From positions 1 to 64,000 of the forward strand of contig NZ_RCVM01000011.1 in assembly GCF_003686955.1 (NCBI RefSeq): a stretch of 64,000 bases of DNA, in the 5' to 3' direction. The notes beneath the pieces are model-generated. The model searched no databases. It worked only from the letters and a program-made list of their open reading frames with translations, and was not told the DNA's origin. This stretch comes from Streptococcus hillyeri (lineage in GTDB: Bacteria > Bacillota > Bacilli > Lactobacillales > Streptococcaceae). The position numbers were made by a program, and so were the translations under genes. Positions within the stretch are counted from its first letter, which is position 1. The number at the start of each line of letters is the position of its first letter. Of the stretch, positions 34,628 through 43,959 are shown in pieces.

Positions 34628-34645
34628 CAGAAAGAGGTAACGCCT

Positions 34646-36148
34646 ATTTTACAACTCCAAAATCTAACCATCACCCATCAAAAGGACCTCTCTACTCTCC
34701 TTAATGACTTATCGCTTGTCGTCAATCCTGGTGACAAATTGGCCATTATCGGAGAGGAAGGAACGGGTAAATCAACCTTGATGCAGGTTCTCTATCAGCC
34801 AGAACTCGTCTCACCCTACGCTTCCATAGACGGACATATCATCAACCACTTTCACTGCCCTGCCTATCTCCCACAGAGCCTGCCTCAAGAAAAGCTTGAG
34901 CTTACCGTAACAGATTTTCTTTACCAAGGTGCCGACTTTGATCGCCTTGATTTTAATCGCCTCTATCAATTAGCTGACGAACTTGATTTTCCTTTGGCTG
35001 ATTTTGAAGAAAAAGGGCAGAGCGTAAAAAGCTTATCTGGTGGAGAAAAACTAAAACTCCAACTGATTAGACTGCTCAGCTATGAACCAGACCTCATTCT
35101 TCTTGACGAACCCTCAAATGATTTGGACTTGGAAACCCTGCAATGGCTCGAATCCTTTATCAGACGTAGCCCAGAAACGATCATCTTCATCTCTCATGAT
35201 GAGCAGTTTTTGGAGGCTACCGCGACAGCTATTTTACACTTAGAACTCGTCAAAAAACGAACCCAAGCCAAGGCAACTTATCAACCAATGACCTATAAGG
35301 AATATCAGATATGGCGCAAGGAGACCTATGAGAAACAATTACAACTTGCTAATAAGGAGAGGGAGGAGCATGCTGACAGACTGGCTAGGATTCATCGCCT
35401 CCACCAGAGTGTTGAGCATCAATTAAGGAATACCAAAAATGATGTGGCTGGTCGGCTTCTGGCTAAAAAATTCAAAAATATCAAATCTCAAGAAAAACGC
35501 TATGATAAAGAAGCTGCAGCCTTCACCGCCATTCCCGACAATGACGATATCATCAACCTCTTCTTTTCAGGGATCACACCGCTTCCTTCCAGAAAAACCT
35601 TACTCAACTGGGAGAATGACGTTTTAGAGACAGGTCAAGTGATTGACATCCGCATTTTAGGTCAAGACAAACTGGTCTTTACGGGGAAAAATGTGATTGG
35701 TAAAACACGTCTGCTCAAGAAAATTCATACGCATTTGTCAGCGCAAGCTGATATCAAACTAGGTTACATGCCTCAGACCTATGAGGAAAGTATGGACAAT
35801 CAGATGACTGCGCTAGCTTTTCTCAGCGAAACAGCGACCGCGCAAGAGAGTCGTACTTTACTTGCAAGCCTTAAATTTACTCGTGAAGAAGTCACTCATC
35901 CGATGGGACAGCTATCTGGCGGCCAAAAAGCCAAACTTTTCTTTGCCAAAATGGTGCTAGAGAAAGCCAATGTTCTTCTTCTAGATGAACCAACTCGAAA
36001 TTTTTCGCCAACCTCGCAACCTGAAATCAGAAAGTTATTGCAAAACTTCCCAGGAGCCATCATCAGCGTGTCACACGACCGAAAATTCATTGCGGAAGTG
36101 GCTGAAATACGATATGAATTAACAGCTGAAAATCTTGTTAAACACTAA
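34646..36148 (+). CDS. ABC-F family ATPase (ribosome-associated, resistance-type candidate)
   Basis: 500 residues if begun at ATT 34646, giving (M)LQLQNLTITHQKD, the normal start of such proteins. AAAGAGG lies 8 nt upstream; the next possible start (TTG 34739) would remove strand 1 of the first ATPase domain. Two ABC domains without membrane segments: Walker A GEEGTGKST (36-44), LSGGEKLKLQL, LLDEPSNDLD; then a weak Walker A GKNVIGKTR, LSGGQKAKLFF, LLDEPTRNFSP. The charged linker between them is about 60-80 residues. ABC-F proteins bind the ribosomal E site; resistance members dislodge antibiotics. The attenuator-like leader favours an antibiotic-response role. Confidence 0.85.
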   Translation: MLQLQNLTITHQKDLSTLLNDLSLVVNPGDKLAIIGEEGTGKSTLMQVLYQPELVSPYASIDGHIINHFHCPAYLPQSLPQEKLELTVTDFLYQGADFDRLDFNRLYQLADELDFPLADFEEKGQSVKSLSGGEKLKLQLIRLLSYEPDLILLDEPSNDLDLETLQWLESFIRRSPETIIFISHDEQFLEATATAILHLELVKKRTQAKATYQPMTYKEYQIWRKETYEKQLQLANKEREEHADRLARIHRLHQSVEHQLRNTKNDVAGRLLAKKFKNIKSQEKRYDKEAAAFTAIPDNDDIINLFFSGITPLPSRKTLLNWENDVLETGQVIDIRILGQDKLVFTGKNVIGKTRLLKKIHTHLSAQADIKLGYMPQTYEESMDNQMTALAFLSETATAQESRTLLASLKFTREEVTHPMGQLSGGQKAKLFFAKMVLEKANVLLLDEPTRNFSPTSQPEIRKLLQNFPGAIISVSHDRKFIAEVAEIRYELTAENLVKH

Positions 36149-36151
36149 AAA

Positions 36152-36180
36152 GAGCAGGCCACACTAGGCTTGCTCTTCTG
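36152..36180. terminator. terminator between ABC-F gene and the small minus-strand gene
   Basis: GAGCAGGCC/GGCTTGCTC stem (about 36154-36176), overlapping the 3' end of the 36164 gene. Confidence 0.7.
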
Positions 36181-36334
36181 TGTTTTCTTTGGCTAGTTTT
36201 TCGCGTTCCAAGCGGAGTTTACGGTTGGGATTGAGGAGGGTAAAGAGTTCCTCTAATTTTTCTTTATTCCAAACATCAGCCGCTGAAACAAAGTTGCCAT
36301 CTTTATCTTTAAAAGATATCGGTTTATCTCCCAT
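36164..36334 (-). CDS. small conserved hypothetical protein (56 aa)
   Basis: 56 residues from MGDKPISFKDKDGNFVSAADVW; ATG 36334 with GGAGGCAAGTTC upstream. Charged, no membrane segment; the N-terminal pattern (SFKDKDGNFVSAADVWN) looks like a folded repeat found in streptococcal small proteins. The longer frame up to 36412 overlaps the GNAT gene and was rejected. It probably shares the message of the GNAT gene 16 nt upstream. Confidence 0.65.
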   Translation of the reverse strand: MGDKPISFKDKDGNFVSAADVWNKEKLEELFTLLNPNRKLRLEREKLAKENTEEQA

Positions 36335-36350
36335 GAACTTGCCTCCTGTT

Positions 36351-36905
36351 TTATTTCCTAAAAATCTCATAATAGTGACTGTCGAACGTTCCAGCATTAC
36401 AAGTACAACCATCTGGAACGATTTTAAAAAGCGTCATCCCCAAGTGCTTCATGACCTTTCCTGAAGCAGGATTTTCCTTAGCATGATAGGCAATAATTCG
36501 GTTAACATGGACTTCATTGAATAAGAAGTGAATAATTTCTTGCAAGGCTTCCGTCATCAACCCTTGATTCCACCATTTTTTCCCTATTTCATAGGTAATT
36601 TCAAGTTCTGAAGATTCTTCGTTGAGAGTGATGACAAATACTCGACCAATTGGTTGAAGCGTTGATTTCAAGACAATAGCCCAATTATAACGATTGGAAT
36701 TGGCATACAAACCCATCCACCAATGTGTAAATAATCCATTTTTCACGACAAGGTCTTCAACAGTCGTCATCTCATCATAACTGGTCCATTTCCACACGTC
36801 AAAGTCAGACCAACAATGATGAAACATAGCTTCAGCATCTTCTAACTGAAATCGCCTTAGAATAAGGCGATTTGTTTCAAGCTGAATTGTTCCTTTATGA
36901 TCCAT
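36351..36905 (-). CDS. GNAT acetyltransferase, RimJ/RimL-like
   Basis: 184 residues. ETNRLILRRFQLEDAEAMF at the start and the WNQGLMTEALQEIIHFLFNEVHVNRIIAYHAKENPASGKVMKHLGM core are the signature of the RimJ/RimL branch. Usually acetylates protein N-termini or small molecules; substrate unknown here. Confidence 0.88.
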   Translation of the reverse strand: MDHKGTIQLETNRLILRRFQLEDAEAMFHHCWSDFDVWKWTSYDEMTTVEDLVVKNGLFTHWWMGLYANSNRYNWAIVLKSTLQPIGRVFVITLNEESSELEITYEIGKKWWNQGLMTEALQEIIHFLFNEVHVNRIIAYHAKENPASGKVMKHLGMTLFKIVPDGCTCNAGTFDSHYYEIFRK

Positions 36906-37076
36906 AGCTCAACTCCAAATATTTTTGAAATGCACAGCCAACCCCCTCCACTGTCCATCACTCGCTTGTTATTTCTCTGCTTGTTACCTACGACACGGAG
37001 GAAAAACAGTCGATATTACCGTTTCTCCGCAGTTAGTAACTTCATCATCGCTCCTTTCCAATTTCTAAGGAGCGAC

Positions 37077-37103
37077 CTAAAGTTTGCCACTGGCAAACTT
37101 TAG
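37077..37103. repeat. perfect hairpin across the obgE stop (repeat module E)
   Basis: 12-bp stem CTAAAGTTTGCC/GGCAAACTTTAG around loop ACT. It has the same CC-ACT-GG core as modules in the larger intergenic repeats at 43.7 and 53.1 kb. The preceding 170 bp (36906-37076) hold no gene. Confidence 0.75.
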
Positions 37104-38413
37104 TCCACAAACTCAAATTCAAAGTTTCCGATGCGGACGATATCACCGTCTTTGGCGCCACGTTCGCGGAGGGCTTCGTCAACTCCCATACCACGCAACT
37201 GACGGGCAAATTTCATGATAGACTCGTCACGTTCCATATTGGTCATGACAAAGAGACGTTCTAATTTCTCACCATAAAGTACCCAAGCAGCATCATCGTC
37301 ACGCGTGATTTCAAATGGACGTTCATCCGCATTGAAGCCATAGTAAACTTCATCGTCTTGCATGTCTTCTTCGGTGTAAAGTAGGAATTCATCTGTCTGA
37401 TCAAGCAGCTCTGCTGTTGCTTCCAAGAGATTATCCAAACCTTGATGCGCCAAACTTGAGATTGGAAAAATCATTGGCAACTCATCAAATTCATCATAGT
37501 TAGCTGCTAATTTTTCCTTGAAAATCTTCAAATTCTCTTCTGCTTCTGGCATGTCCATTTTATTGGCAACAATAATCTGCGGACGCTCCATCAAGCGCAA
37601 GTTGTAAGTTTCAAGCTCCGTATTGATTTGCACATAGTCCTCATAAGGATCACGACCTTCACTCGCTGACATGTCAATGACATGCAAGATGACACGCGTG
37701 CGCTCAATGTGACGAAGGAACTGAGTCCCCAGACCAACACCTTGAGAAGCCCCTTCAATCAAGCCTGGAAGGTCTGCCATCGCAAAGCTTTCACCAGACT
37801 TGGTACGCACCATACCAAGGTTAGGCACAATCGTTGTAAAGTGATAAGCACCAATTTTTGGTTTGGCTGCCGATACCACACTAAGAATGGTTGATTTACC
37901 AACTGATGGGAAACCAACTAAACCAACGTCCGCGAGGATTTTTAATTCTAATTCAAGCTGACGCTCTTCACCTGGCTCCCCATTTTCCGCAATCTCAGGT
38001 GCAGGATTACGAGGTGTCGCAAAACGGATATTCCCACGGCCACCACGACCACCACGCGCAATAATAAACTCTTGACCATTCTCTACCAAGTCAGTTAGCA
38101 CTTTACCGGTCTCAGCATCACGAACAGTTGTCCCTTGAGGAACTGAGACAATAAGGTCTTTAGCACCTTTTCCGTGCATCCCTTTGGTCATCCCTTTTTC
38201 ACCATCTTGGGCCTTAAATTTACGGTTGTAACGGAAGTCCATAAGGGTGCGCAACCCTTCATCCACTTTAAAGATAACTGAGCCACCTTTTCCGCCATCT
38301 CCGCCCCATGGTCCACCATCTGGCACATACTTTTCACGGCGGAACGCCACCATACCATCACCACCACGACCAGCCTTTACACTAATCTTAGCAGTATCCA
38401 AAAACATTGACAT
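37100..38413 (-). CDS. obgE: GTPase Obg
   Basis: 437 residues from [15 protein letters not shown], the usual streptococcal start; the ORF runs further up to 38482 but that part is leader. Glycine-rich Obg fold (1-158), G domain with [22 protein letters not shown] and a C-terminal OCT domain. An essential GTPase in late 50S subunit assembly and stress response. No good ribosome site precedes the ATG; an AAACCAAC/GTTGGTTT hairpin lies about 45-75 nt upstream. Confidence 0.95.
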   Translation of the reverse strand: MSMFLDTAKISVKAGRGGDGMVAFRREKYVPDGGPWGGDGGKGGSVIFKVDEGLRTLMDFRYNRKFKAQDGEKGMTKGMHGKGAKDLIVSVPQGTTVRDAETGKVLTDLVENGQEFIIARGGRGGRGNIRFATPRNPAPEIAENGEPGEERQLELELKILADVGLVGFPSVGKSTILSVVSAAKPKIGAYHFTTIVPNLGMVRTKSGESFAMADLPGLIEGASQGVGLGTQFLRHIERTRVILHVIDMSASEGRDPYEDYVQINTELETYNLRLMERPQIIVANKMDMPEAEENLKIFKEKLAANYDEFDELPMIFPISSLAHQGLDNLLEATAELLDQTDEFLLYTEEDMQDDEVYYGFNADERPFEITRDDDAAWVLYGEKLERLFVMTNMERDESIMKFARQLRGMGVDEALRERGAKDGDIVRIGNFEFEFVD

Positions 38414-38635
38414 AAATTCGATACAGAGGGCGCCCAAATCAGATAGAAAAATAGGAAACCAACGATGAGTGCTTGCACACAAGTTGGTTTATCTTTTTTC
38501 CGAGGATTTAGCCCGAGTTCAGTTTAGTACAATACCTAACCGAAGTCCCCTCTTTCCTTTCTCTTTTTAACTAAATAGAATAGCTTCATCCAGACCTTAG
38601 TCCTTCACGACTATCTCTTGTTCTTTTTTATTGAT

Positions 38636-38661
38636 AAAAAGCAGAGCTCTTGCCCTGCCAA
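38636..38661 (-). terminator. terminator of the DUF4044 gene
   Basis: GCAGGGC/GCTCTGC stem then TTTTT on the minus strand. Confidence 0.65.
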
Positions 38662-38679
38662 TTGTAAATGAATTCCACC

Positions 38680-38808
38680 TTACATCAAGACGTTGATGGC
38701 ACTAAAGACCACACCGCCAAGCGTAATTAAAATCATAAAGATGACTACAATTTGCACTAAAATTTCAAAAGGTGTTTTTTTACGATTGCCATTATCACCA
38801 AAAGCCAT
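38680..38808 (-). CDS. DUF4044-like small membrane protein (42 aa)
   Basis: 42 residues, below the usual ORF cutoff: MAFGDNGNRKKTPFE, then one membrane helix (about 16-36), ending AINVLM. The start has AAGAGGAATAATC upstream. I recognise the N-terminus as that of streptococcal DUF4044 proteins; function unknown. Own terminator just downstream; divergent from pepS. Confidence 0.8.
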   Translation of the reverse strand: MAFGDNGNRKKTPFEILVQIVVIFMILITLGGVVFSAINVLM

Positions 38809-38950
38809 GATTATTCCTCTTCTTTGCTTAATTCCTATCTATATTACCATGAAATGAGGGATTTCGCAAACAATAGTAAAGATTTTTCATTGAGAAATTT
38901 AGAAGAATATGCTATATTTAAAAGCGACTTTTAGAAAATAGGAGAAGGTT

Positions 38951-40201
38951 ATGACATTACCTAATTTTGAAGAAAACTTAAAAAAATATGCCGACTTGCT
39001 TATTGTTAAAGGACTTGGTGTCAAAAAAGGCCATACTGTTATTATGACTGTTGATGTGGAGCAATCACAATTCGCCCGCCTTTTAGTAAAATCAGCTTAC
39101 GCACACGGTGCTGCTGAGGTTGTTCTTGACTATGCTGATGACCAAATCACGCGCGAAAGACTCCTACACGCTGACGAAGATCGCATCACAACTGTTGCTG
39201 ATTATGTGGTTGCTAAATCAAATCATTTCCTAGAGAAAAAAGCAAGCCGTCTCTTTGTTCGCTCATCTGATCCAAATGTCTTCGCTGGTGTTGACCAAGA
39301 TCGTTTATCAAAAACACAACAAGCTTTGTCAATCGCACTTGCGAAACAACGCGAAGCTACTCAAGCCAATAAAGTGAGCTGGAACTTGGCCGCAGCTGCT
39401 GGTAAAGAATGGGCTGCTCTTGTTTTCCCTGACCTTGCTACCGAAGAAGAGCAAGTTGATGCGCTATGGGATACCATTTTCAAATTGAACCGTGTTTACG
39501 AAGAAGACCCAATCAAGGCATGGGATGAGCACCAAGCTAACTTGGTTGCAAAAGCTGAGCTTCTTAACAAGTACCAGTTTGATGCTCTGCATTACACTGC
39601 ACCAGGAACAGACTTGACACTTGGAATGCCTAAAAAACATGTTTGGGAAGCCGCTGGTTCTGTTAACGCTCAAGGTGATGAGTTCATTGCCAATATGCCA
39701 ACAGAAGAGGTCTTCTCAGCTCCTGACTTCCGTCGTGCAGAAGGATATGTCTCATCTACCAAACCACTCAGCTATGCTGGAACAATTATCGAAGGCATGA
39801 AATTCACCTTCAAAAATGGTCAAATCACAGAAGTAACCGCTGAAAAAGGCGAAGCTACTATCAAGAAATTGGTTGAAGAAAGTAAAGGTGCACGTGCGCT
39901 TGGTGAAGTTGCCCTCGTCCCACACAAAACACCAATTTCACTATCAGGTTTAACCTTCTTCAATACCCTATTTGACGAAAATGCTTCAAACCACTTGGCA
40001 ATCGGTCAAGCTTACGCTTTCTCAATTGAAGGTGGAACTGAAATGACTCAAGAAGAACTTGAAGCTGCTGGACTTAACCGTTCAACGGCACACGTTGACT
40101 TTATGATTGGTTCAGAGCATATGGATGTCGATGGTATCACTGCCGATGGACAAATCGTTCCTATCTTCCGTGGTGGAGAATGGGCAGACTCATTCAAATA
40201 A
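38951..40201 (+). CDS. pepS: aminopeptidase PepS (M29 family)
   Basis: 416 residues, full length. M29 metallo-aminopeptidase with MTVDVEQSQFARLLVKSAYAHGA, the metal-binding region EGMKFTFKNG/EVALVPHKTPIS and NHLAIGQAYAFSIEGG, and STAHVDFMIGS near the end. Removes N-terminal residues, with preference for Arg and aromatics in dairy streptococci. Cytoplasmic. ATAGGAGAAGGTT precedes ATG; transcribed alone with its own terminator. Confidence 0.95.
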   Translation: MTLPNFEENLKKYADLLIVKGLGVKKGHTVIMTVDVEQSQFARLLVKSAYAHGAAEVVLDYADDQITRERLLHADEDRITTVADYVVAKSNHFLEKKASRLFVRSSDPNVFAGVDQDRLSKTQQALSIALAKQREATQANKVSWNLAAAAGKEWAALVFPDLATEEEQVDALWDTIFKLNRVYEEDPIKAWDEHQANLVAKAELLNKYQFDALHYTAPGTDLTLGMPKKHVWEAAGSVNAQGDEFIANMPTEEVFSAPDFRRAEGYVSSTKPLSYAGTIIEGMKFTFKNGQITEVTAEKGEATIKKLVEESKGARALGEVALVPHKTPISLSGLTFFNTLFDENASNHLAIGQAYAFSIEGGTEMTQEELEAAGLNRSTAHVDFMIGSEHMDVDGITADGQIVPIFRGGEWADSFK

Positions 40202-40216
40202 TCACTTGAAATCAAA

Positions 40217-40246
40217 AACGCTAGCTCCTGCTGGCGTTTTTTTGAT
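40217..40246 (+). terminator. terminator of pepS
   Basis: AACGCTAGC/GCTGGCGTT stem and seven T residues. Confidence 0.85.
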
Positions 40247-40313
40247 TTCAAAAAAAGACAAACCGAACAGGCTTGCCTTATAAATCAGCTTTCTTATCTA
40301 TCGAACCACTTCA

Positions 40314-41306
40314 TTAGAGAATATTGTCGTAATCTTCGCGAACCTCTTTTGGCCAAACGCTTGACTGCACTTCTCCGATGTGTTTTTTACGGAGCAAGAA
40401 CATGACAAGTCGTGATTGCCCAATACCACCACCAATGGTTAATGGGAAAAGACCGTTTAGAAGAGCTTTATGCCATTCTAATTCAAGACGATCTTCATCG
40501 CCTGTGATTTTGACTTGACGTTTCAAGGCATCTTCGTCAACACGAATTCCCATTGAAGACAATTCAAAGGCTGTTCCAAGTTGATCATTCCAAACAAGAA
40601 TATCACCATTCAGCCCCTTGTAGCCACGCTCTGAATGACTGGTCCAGTCATCATAGTCAGGAGCACGCCCATCATGAGGTTTACCATCTGGTAACACACC
40701 GCCAATTCCAATTAAGAAAACGGAACCATATTCTTTACATACTGCATTTTCACGTTCTTTTGGCGTTAGATCTGGGTAACGTTCTACCAATTCTTCTGTA
40801 TGGATAAAGGTGATTTGTTTAGGTAAAATGGATTCAATATCATAGCGAGCTTCAACCGCAAGTTCCGTCAGACGAATCGCTTTATAAACTTTTTCAACAG
40901 TTTCTTTCAAGTAAGCAATGTTACGGTGCCCATCAGGAATAACCTTCTCCCAGTCCCACTGATCCACATAAACAGAGTGAGTTGGGTCGAGAGAATCCTC
41001 ATCTGGACGCAGAGCCTTCATGTGAACAAAAAGTCCTTCTCCCTCATTAAAGCCAAAACGTGCCAGCGTATGACGTTTCCATTTTGCCAATGAGTGCACA
41101 ACCTCGAAGGTGTGCTCAGGGATTAATTTGACCTTAACCGATACAGGATTTTCAACACCCGACAAATTATCCTGCATACCATCACCCACTTGGCTCAAAA
41201 TTGGTCCTTGGACTTCAACAACTTCTAATTTATCTTTCAAATACTGGGTAAAGGTATTTTTAACAAACGAAATTTCTTCCTGCTGATGGATAAAACTTTT
41301 CTTCAT
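40314..41306 (-). CDS. asnA: aspartate-ammonia ligase
   Basis: 330 residues from [12 protein letters not shown] (ATG 41306 with GCGAGGAGTTCTG). Class II aminoacyl-tRNA-synthetase-like fold. Motifs: [58 protein letters not shown] and the C-terminal [11 protein letters not shown]. Forms asparagine from aspartate, ammonia and ATP. Six extra codons upstream (to 41324) lack support. Confidence 0.97.
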   Translation of the reverse strand: MKKSFIHQQEEISFVKNTFTQYLKDKLEVVEVQGPILSQVGDGMQDNLSGVENPVSVKVKLIPEHTFEVVHSLAKWKRHTLARFGFNEGEGLFVHMKALRPDEDSLDPTHSVYVDQWDWEKVIPDGHRNIAYLKETVEKVYKAIRLTELAVEARYDIESILPKQITFIHTEELVERYPDLTPKERENAVCKEYGSVFLIGIGGVLPDGKPHDGRAPDYDDWTSHSERGYKGLNGDILVWNDQLGTAFELSSMGIRVDEDALKRQVKITGDEDRLELEWHKALLNGLFPLTIGGGIGQSRLVMFLLRKKHIGEVQSSVWPKEVREDYDNIL

Positions 41307-41358
41307 CAGAACTCCTCGCTTCATTTCAATAATTGGAACTATTATACCTCCTTTTCTA

Positions 41359-41389
41359 TTAAAAAAAAAGCCCTTATGAAGGCTTTTTA
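41359..41389 (-). terminator. terminator of the MmcQ/EVE gene
   Basis: AAAAAGCC/GGCTTTTT stem with T-run on the minus strand, between this gene's stop and asnA's promoter region. Confidence 0.75.
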
Positions 41390-42451
41390 TGATAAAACGT
41401 TCTTTTTGAGGTAAGAAATAGCTGGCGCAGTTAAACGACGGGGGCCTCTGATGTTCGTAACTCCCAATTCTTTTAAGCGGTCAAGCGTTAACTCAGAATC
41501 GCTGAGCTGCTGGCGTAAACGGATAAGCATCATCTCACCATCTTCCTCTGCAAGATGGTCATCTAAAACTTCACAAATATACCGCACCGCTTTTGTCGGA
41601 GCAGTAATATAAATTAGAACGACATCCCCTTTTTTAAGGGATTTTTTCTGATGCCAATAAACCGTTTGATGCGCCGCAAATTCCCTGTCAATATCATAAT
41701 TTTTCATATTGGCAGGAATAATCCAATAGTCCGTACCATTTGGATTGGACACTGTTTTTGGCGCAACCAATTGACGGCTTTTGAGCACTAACTCAAAGAG
41801 TTCTTGATCAGATACCTTACCATCCAAAACCACAGTGACCCACGACTTCTTAGACATGTGATAGGCTGGATAAATCGAAGTTTTCTCAGTAAGCCTTGGA
41901 ATATCATTCGGAGAAACCTTGATATTAATGATTTCCACAACTTCTTTTAAATCTTCGTTCGACCACTCCTCATCCCCTAGCTGCAACTTCGAGCGTTCCA
42001 CAGTCCCTACTAAACCGTACCATTTTTGATTATCGGGATGACGAAAAGCTGTAAAACTTGGAAATTTGGCAAAAGGACTATCCGTTTGATCTCCAAAATT
42101 TTCGGTCAAATAAATAGCAAGACGATTGGTTTGTTCTTGAGAAAATAGCTGAGCTTCAAAACAAGTGGCCGCAATTCTTTCTAAAATCTCAAGATATCCT
42201 TCTCTAACTTGACCAACAAATGATCCTACTGCACGCTCAACACGTAATGCTAAATATTCCTCATCAAGCTCCAAATCAATAACACAAGCAGAAAGATGCC
42301 CATCTTTTGAAATGCTAACTCTAGCTTCAAAACTATCCTCTAAGAAGCTCTCTGTGTAATGATAAATCTCTCCATCAAAAGAAAATCCATAAGGAATTAA
42401 CTTATCAAAACATACTCGCTTTTTGGTAAATACCACATCTTCTAAAGCCAT
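41387..42451 (-). CDS. MmcQ/YjbR domain protein with EVE-like C-terminal domain
   Basis: 354 residues in three parts. The N-terminal ~110 residues are helical and conserved in streptococci but not named by me. Residues about 111-235 are a MmcQ/YjbR (CyaY-like) domain ([22 protein letters not shown] ... [18 protein letters not shown]). The C-terminal ~110 ([31 protein letters not shown] ... [11 protein letters not shown]) read as an EVE/PUA-like domain, a fold that binds modified bases. Possible nucleic-acid sensing role; function unproven. ATG 42451 is used. Confidence 0.75.
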   Translation of the reverse strand: MALEDVVFTKKRVCFDKLIPYGFSFDGEIYHYTESFLEDSFEARVSISKDGHLSACVIDLELDEEYLALRVERAVGSFVGQVREGYLEILERIAATCFEAQLFSQEQTNRLAIYLTENFGDQTDSPFAKFPSFTAFRHPDNQKWYGLVGTVERSKLQLGDEEWSNEDLKEVVEIINIKVSPNDIPRLTEKTSIYPAYHMSKKSWVTVVLDGKVSDQELFELVLKSRQLVAPKTVSNPNGTDYWIIPANMKNYDIDREFAAHQTVYWHQKKSLKKGDVVLIYITAPTKAVRYICEVLDDHLAEEDGEMMLIRLRQQLSDSELTLDRLKELGVTNIRGPRRLTAPAISYLKKNVLS

Positions 42452-42547
42452 TACACTTTCTCCATAGATATAAAAGAGCGTAGGGAAGGCAAAACCATGA
42501 ACGGTTATCTTCTACTGCACTCTAAATCACCCTGACATTATTGTAAA

Positions 42548-42583
42548 AACGAAGAGGCTGGAATCATTTTCACAACCTCTTCA
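42548..42583 (-). terminator. terminator of tRNA-Arg
   Basis: GAAGAGG/CCTCTTC stem with loop, followed by GTTTTT on the minus strand. Confidence 0.6.
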
Positions 42584-42588
42584 CTTTC

Positions 42589-42660
42589 TGCCCCCTGCAG
42601 GAATCGAACCTGCAACTAATTCTTAGGAGGAATTTGTTATATCCATTTAACTAAGAGAGC
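42589..42660 (-). tRNA. tRNA-Arg (anticodon CCT)
   Basis: 72 nt on the minus strand. Acceptor GCTCTCT pairs with AGGGGGC with several G-T wobbles; anticodon stem AATTC/GAATT with loop CTCCTAA (anticodon CCT); T arm GCAGG/CCTGC around TTCGATT. CCA not encoded. Confidence 0.9.
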
Positions 42661-42663
42661 TAG

Positions 42664-42692
42664 TAAAAAATCTGCCACAAAGACAGATTTTT
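42664..42692 (-). terminator. terminator between rplS and tRNA-Arg
   Basis: AAATCTG/CAGATTT stem with T-runs. Region 42693-42849 holds nothing else that I can support. Confidence 0.65.
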
Positions 42693-42849
42693 ATCCATAC
42701 GTTATTCCTAACTCTTCTAAATTAGAGGAGTTGAACTGAATACGACCTACGAGCTGTGCAAAAAAGACAGTTTTTCCACGAACGCCAACGTCCATTGTCA
42801 AAAACTCCTATTTTTGCTTTGCTCGCTTAACGGTCTTTATATCTTAGAA

Positions 42850-43197
42850 TTAGCGACGGATTTCTTTAATACGAGCAGCCTTACCTTGAAGAGCACGCAA
42901 GTAGTAAAGTTTAGCACGACGGACTTTACCGTAACGTACCACTTCAATTTTATCAACACGTGGTGTGTGGATTGGGAACGTACGTTCTACACCGATACCA
43001 CCTGAGATTTTACGAACAGTGTACATTTCTGAGATCCCTTGACCTTTACGAGAGATAACAACACCTTCGAAGATCTGGATACGTTCGCGGTTACCTTCGA
43101 CAACTTTCGCGTGAACGCGGACAGTGTCACCAGGGCGGAATGATGGGATATCAGTACGAAGTTGACCTTCAGTCAAACTTTGGATTAATGGATTCAT
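42850..43197 (-). CDS. rplS: 50S ribosomal protein L19
   Basis: 115 residues, full length, matching L19 from [14 protein letters not shown] to AARIKEIRR. Binds 23S rRNA near the subunit interface. TAGGAGAATAAAAA precedes ATG. Its own promoter lies at 43289-43317 with a leader of about 85 nt. Confidence 0.98.
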   Translation of the reverse strand: MNPLIQSLTEGQLRTDIPSFRPGDTVRVHAKVVEGNRERIQIFEGVVISRKGQGISEMYTVRKISGGIGVERTFPIHTPRVDKIEVVRYGKVRRAKLYYLRALQGKAARIKEIRR

Positions 43198-43204
43198 TTT
43201 TTAT

Positions 43205-43285
43205 TCTCCTATCTTACTAATCTTAAGAGCAGTTTGTCGTCCCAGCGGATTAGCCGTAATTTCTGTGTGTCCATTACACACTCTT
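43205..43285 (-). promoter_or_regulatory. rplS leader, possible L19 autoregulatory structure
   Basis: The leader contains a GTGTG/ACACAC hairpin and a GGC...GTCC region ahead of the ribosome site; leaders upstream of rplS in Firmicutes often bind L19. Similarity judged by eye only. Confidence 0.35.
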
Positions 43286-43288
43286 ATT

Positions 43289-43317
43289 ATTTTAGCAAAA
43301 AGAGCGGACGCTTGCAA
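43289..43317 (-). promoter_or_regulatory. rplS promoter
   Basis: TTGCAA (43312-43317), 17-bp spacer, TAAAAT (43289-43294) on the minus strand. Confidence 0.65.
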
Positions 43318-43357
43318 GTCAAATGTTGGGAAAATTCATCTCCTTATCAACTGCTAA

Positions 43358-43702
43358 TACTTAACAAAAATCAAAAATTACTTTTTTGCTTCTTTCTTAA
43401 AAGTGCGGACGCTCCAAAGGTCTGGGAGACCTTTGGAGGTGGGAAATAGAGCTGACGAAGTCAGTATCACAACCTCCTACGGAGTTTCATTGCTAGATTT
43501 GAGTCTCTTTTTCGCAGTAGATGATTGGCTGTACTTGTCGACTAATCGACAGCGTCCAACCTAATCATCCTTGCGGGGGAACTACTACGAAATTGATTTT
43601 CAATTTCTGTAGTTCTCCCAAAAATCCGTTCTTATCAAGCAAATTACCCTCGCTTTTTGATTTCTAAGCTCAGGCTGAAACTGTCCACTGGACAGTTTCA
43701 CT
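43358..43702. repeat. intergenic hairpin-mosaic repeat, copy A
   Basis: 345 bp, about 90% identical to copy B (52763-53111). Contains in order: hairpin 43414-43436 (CCAAAGGTCT, loop GGG), 43452-43464 (CTGAC-GAA-GTCAG), a TGTCGA/TCGACA hairpin within GATGATT/AATCATC, 43579-43615 (GAACTAC ... GTAGTTC), and 43676-43700 (TGAAACTGTCC, loop ACT). Lies between rplS and hpf. Confidence 0.9.
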
Positions 43703-43946
43703 CCCACATCCGCACAGCTCCAAATGTCTGGGAGACCTTTGGAGGTTGGAAATAAGATGAACGAAGTTCATCACATTCGTATAGGATGGCCGCTAACGAT
43801 TGCGTGGTAGTAAAATAGTCCAGTGGACTATTTTAGGTGGACACTTGAAAATGAAAAAGTGTCCAGTTAGGACTTCCAATCAGCCACTGCGTCAATCTGT
43901 TAATGCCATTAAAAATAGAAGGTTGAGATATTTATGTCCCAACCTC
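43703..43946. repeat. second block of hairpin modules adjoining copy A
   Basis: Starts with a degenerate GTCTGGGAGAC hairpin, then GATGAAC-GAA-GTTCATC (43756-43772), AAAATAGTCC-AGT-GGACTATTTT (43812-43834) and GGACACTT/AAGTGTCC (43839-43864). The part 43783-43946 is present inverted, nearly unchanged, at 61674-61838. Confidence 0.9.
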
Positions 43947-43959
43947 CCTCAATTATTAT

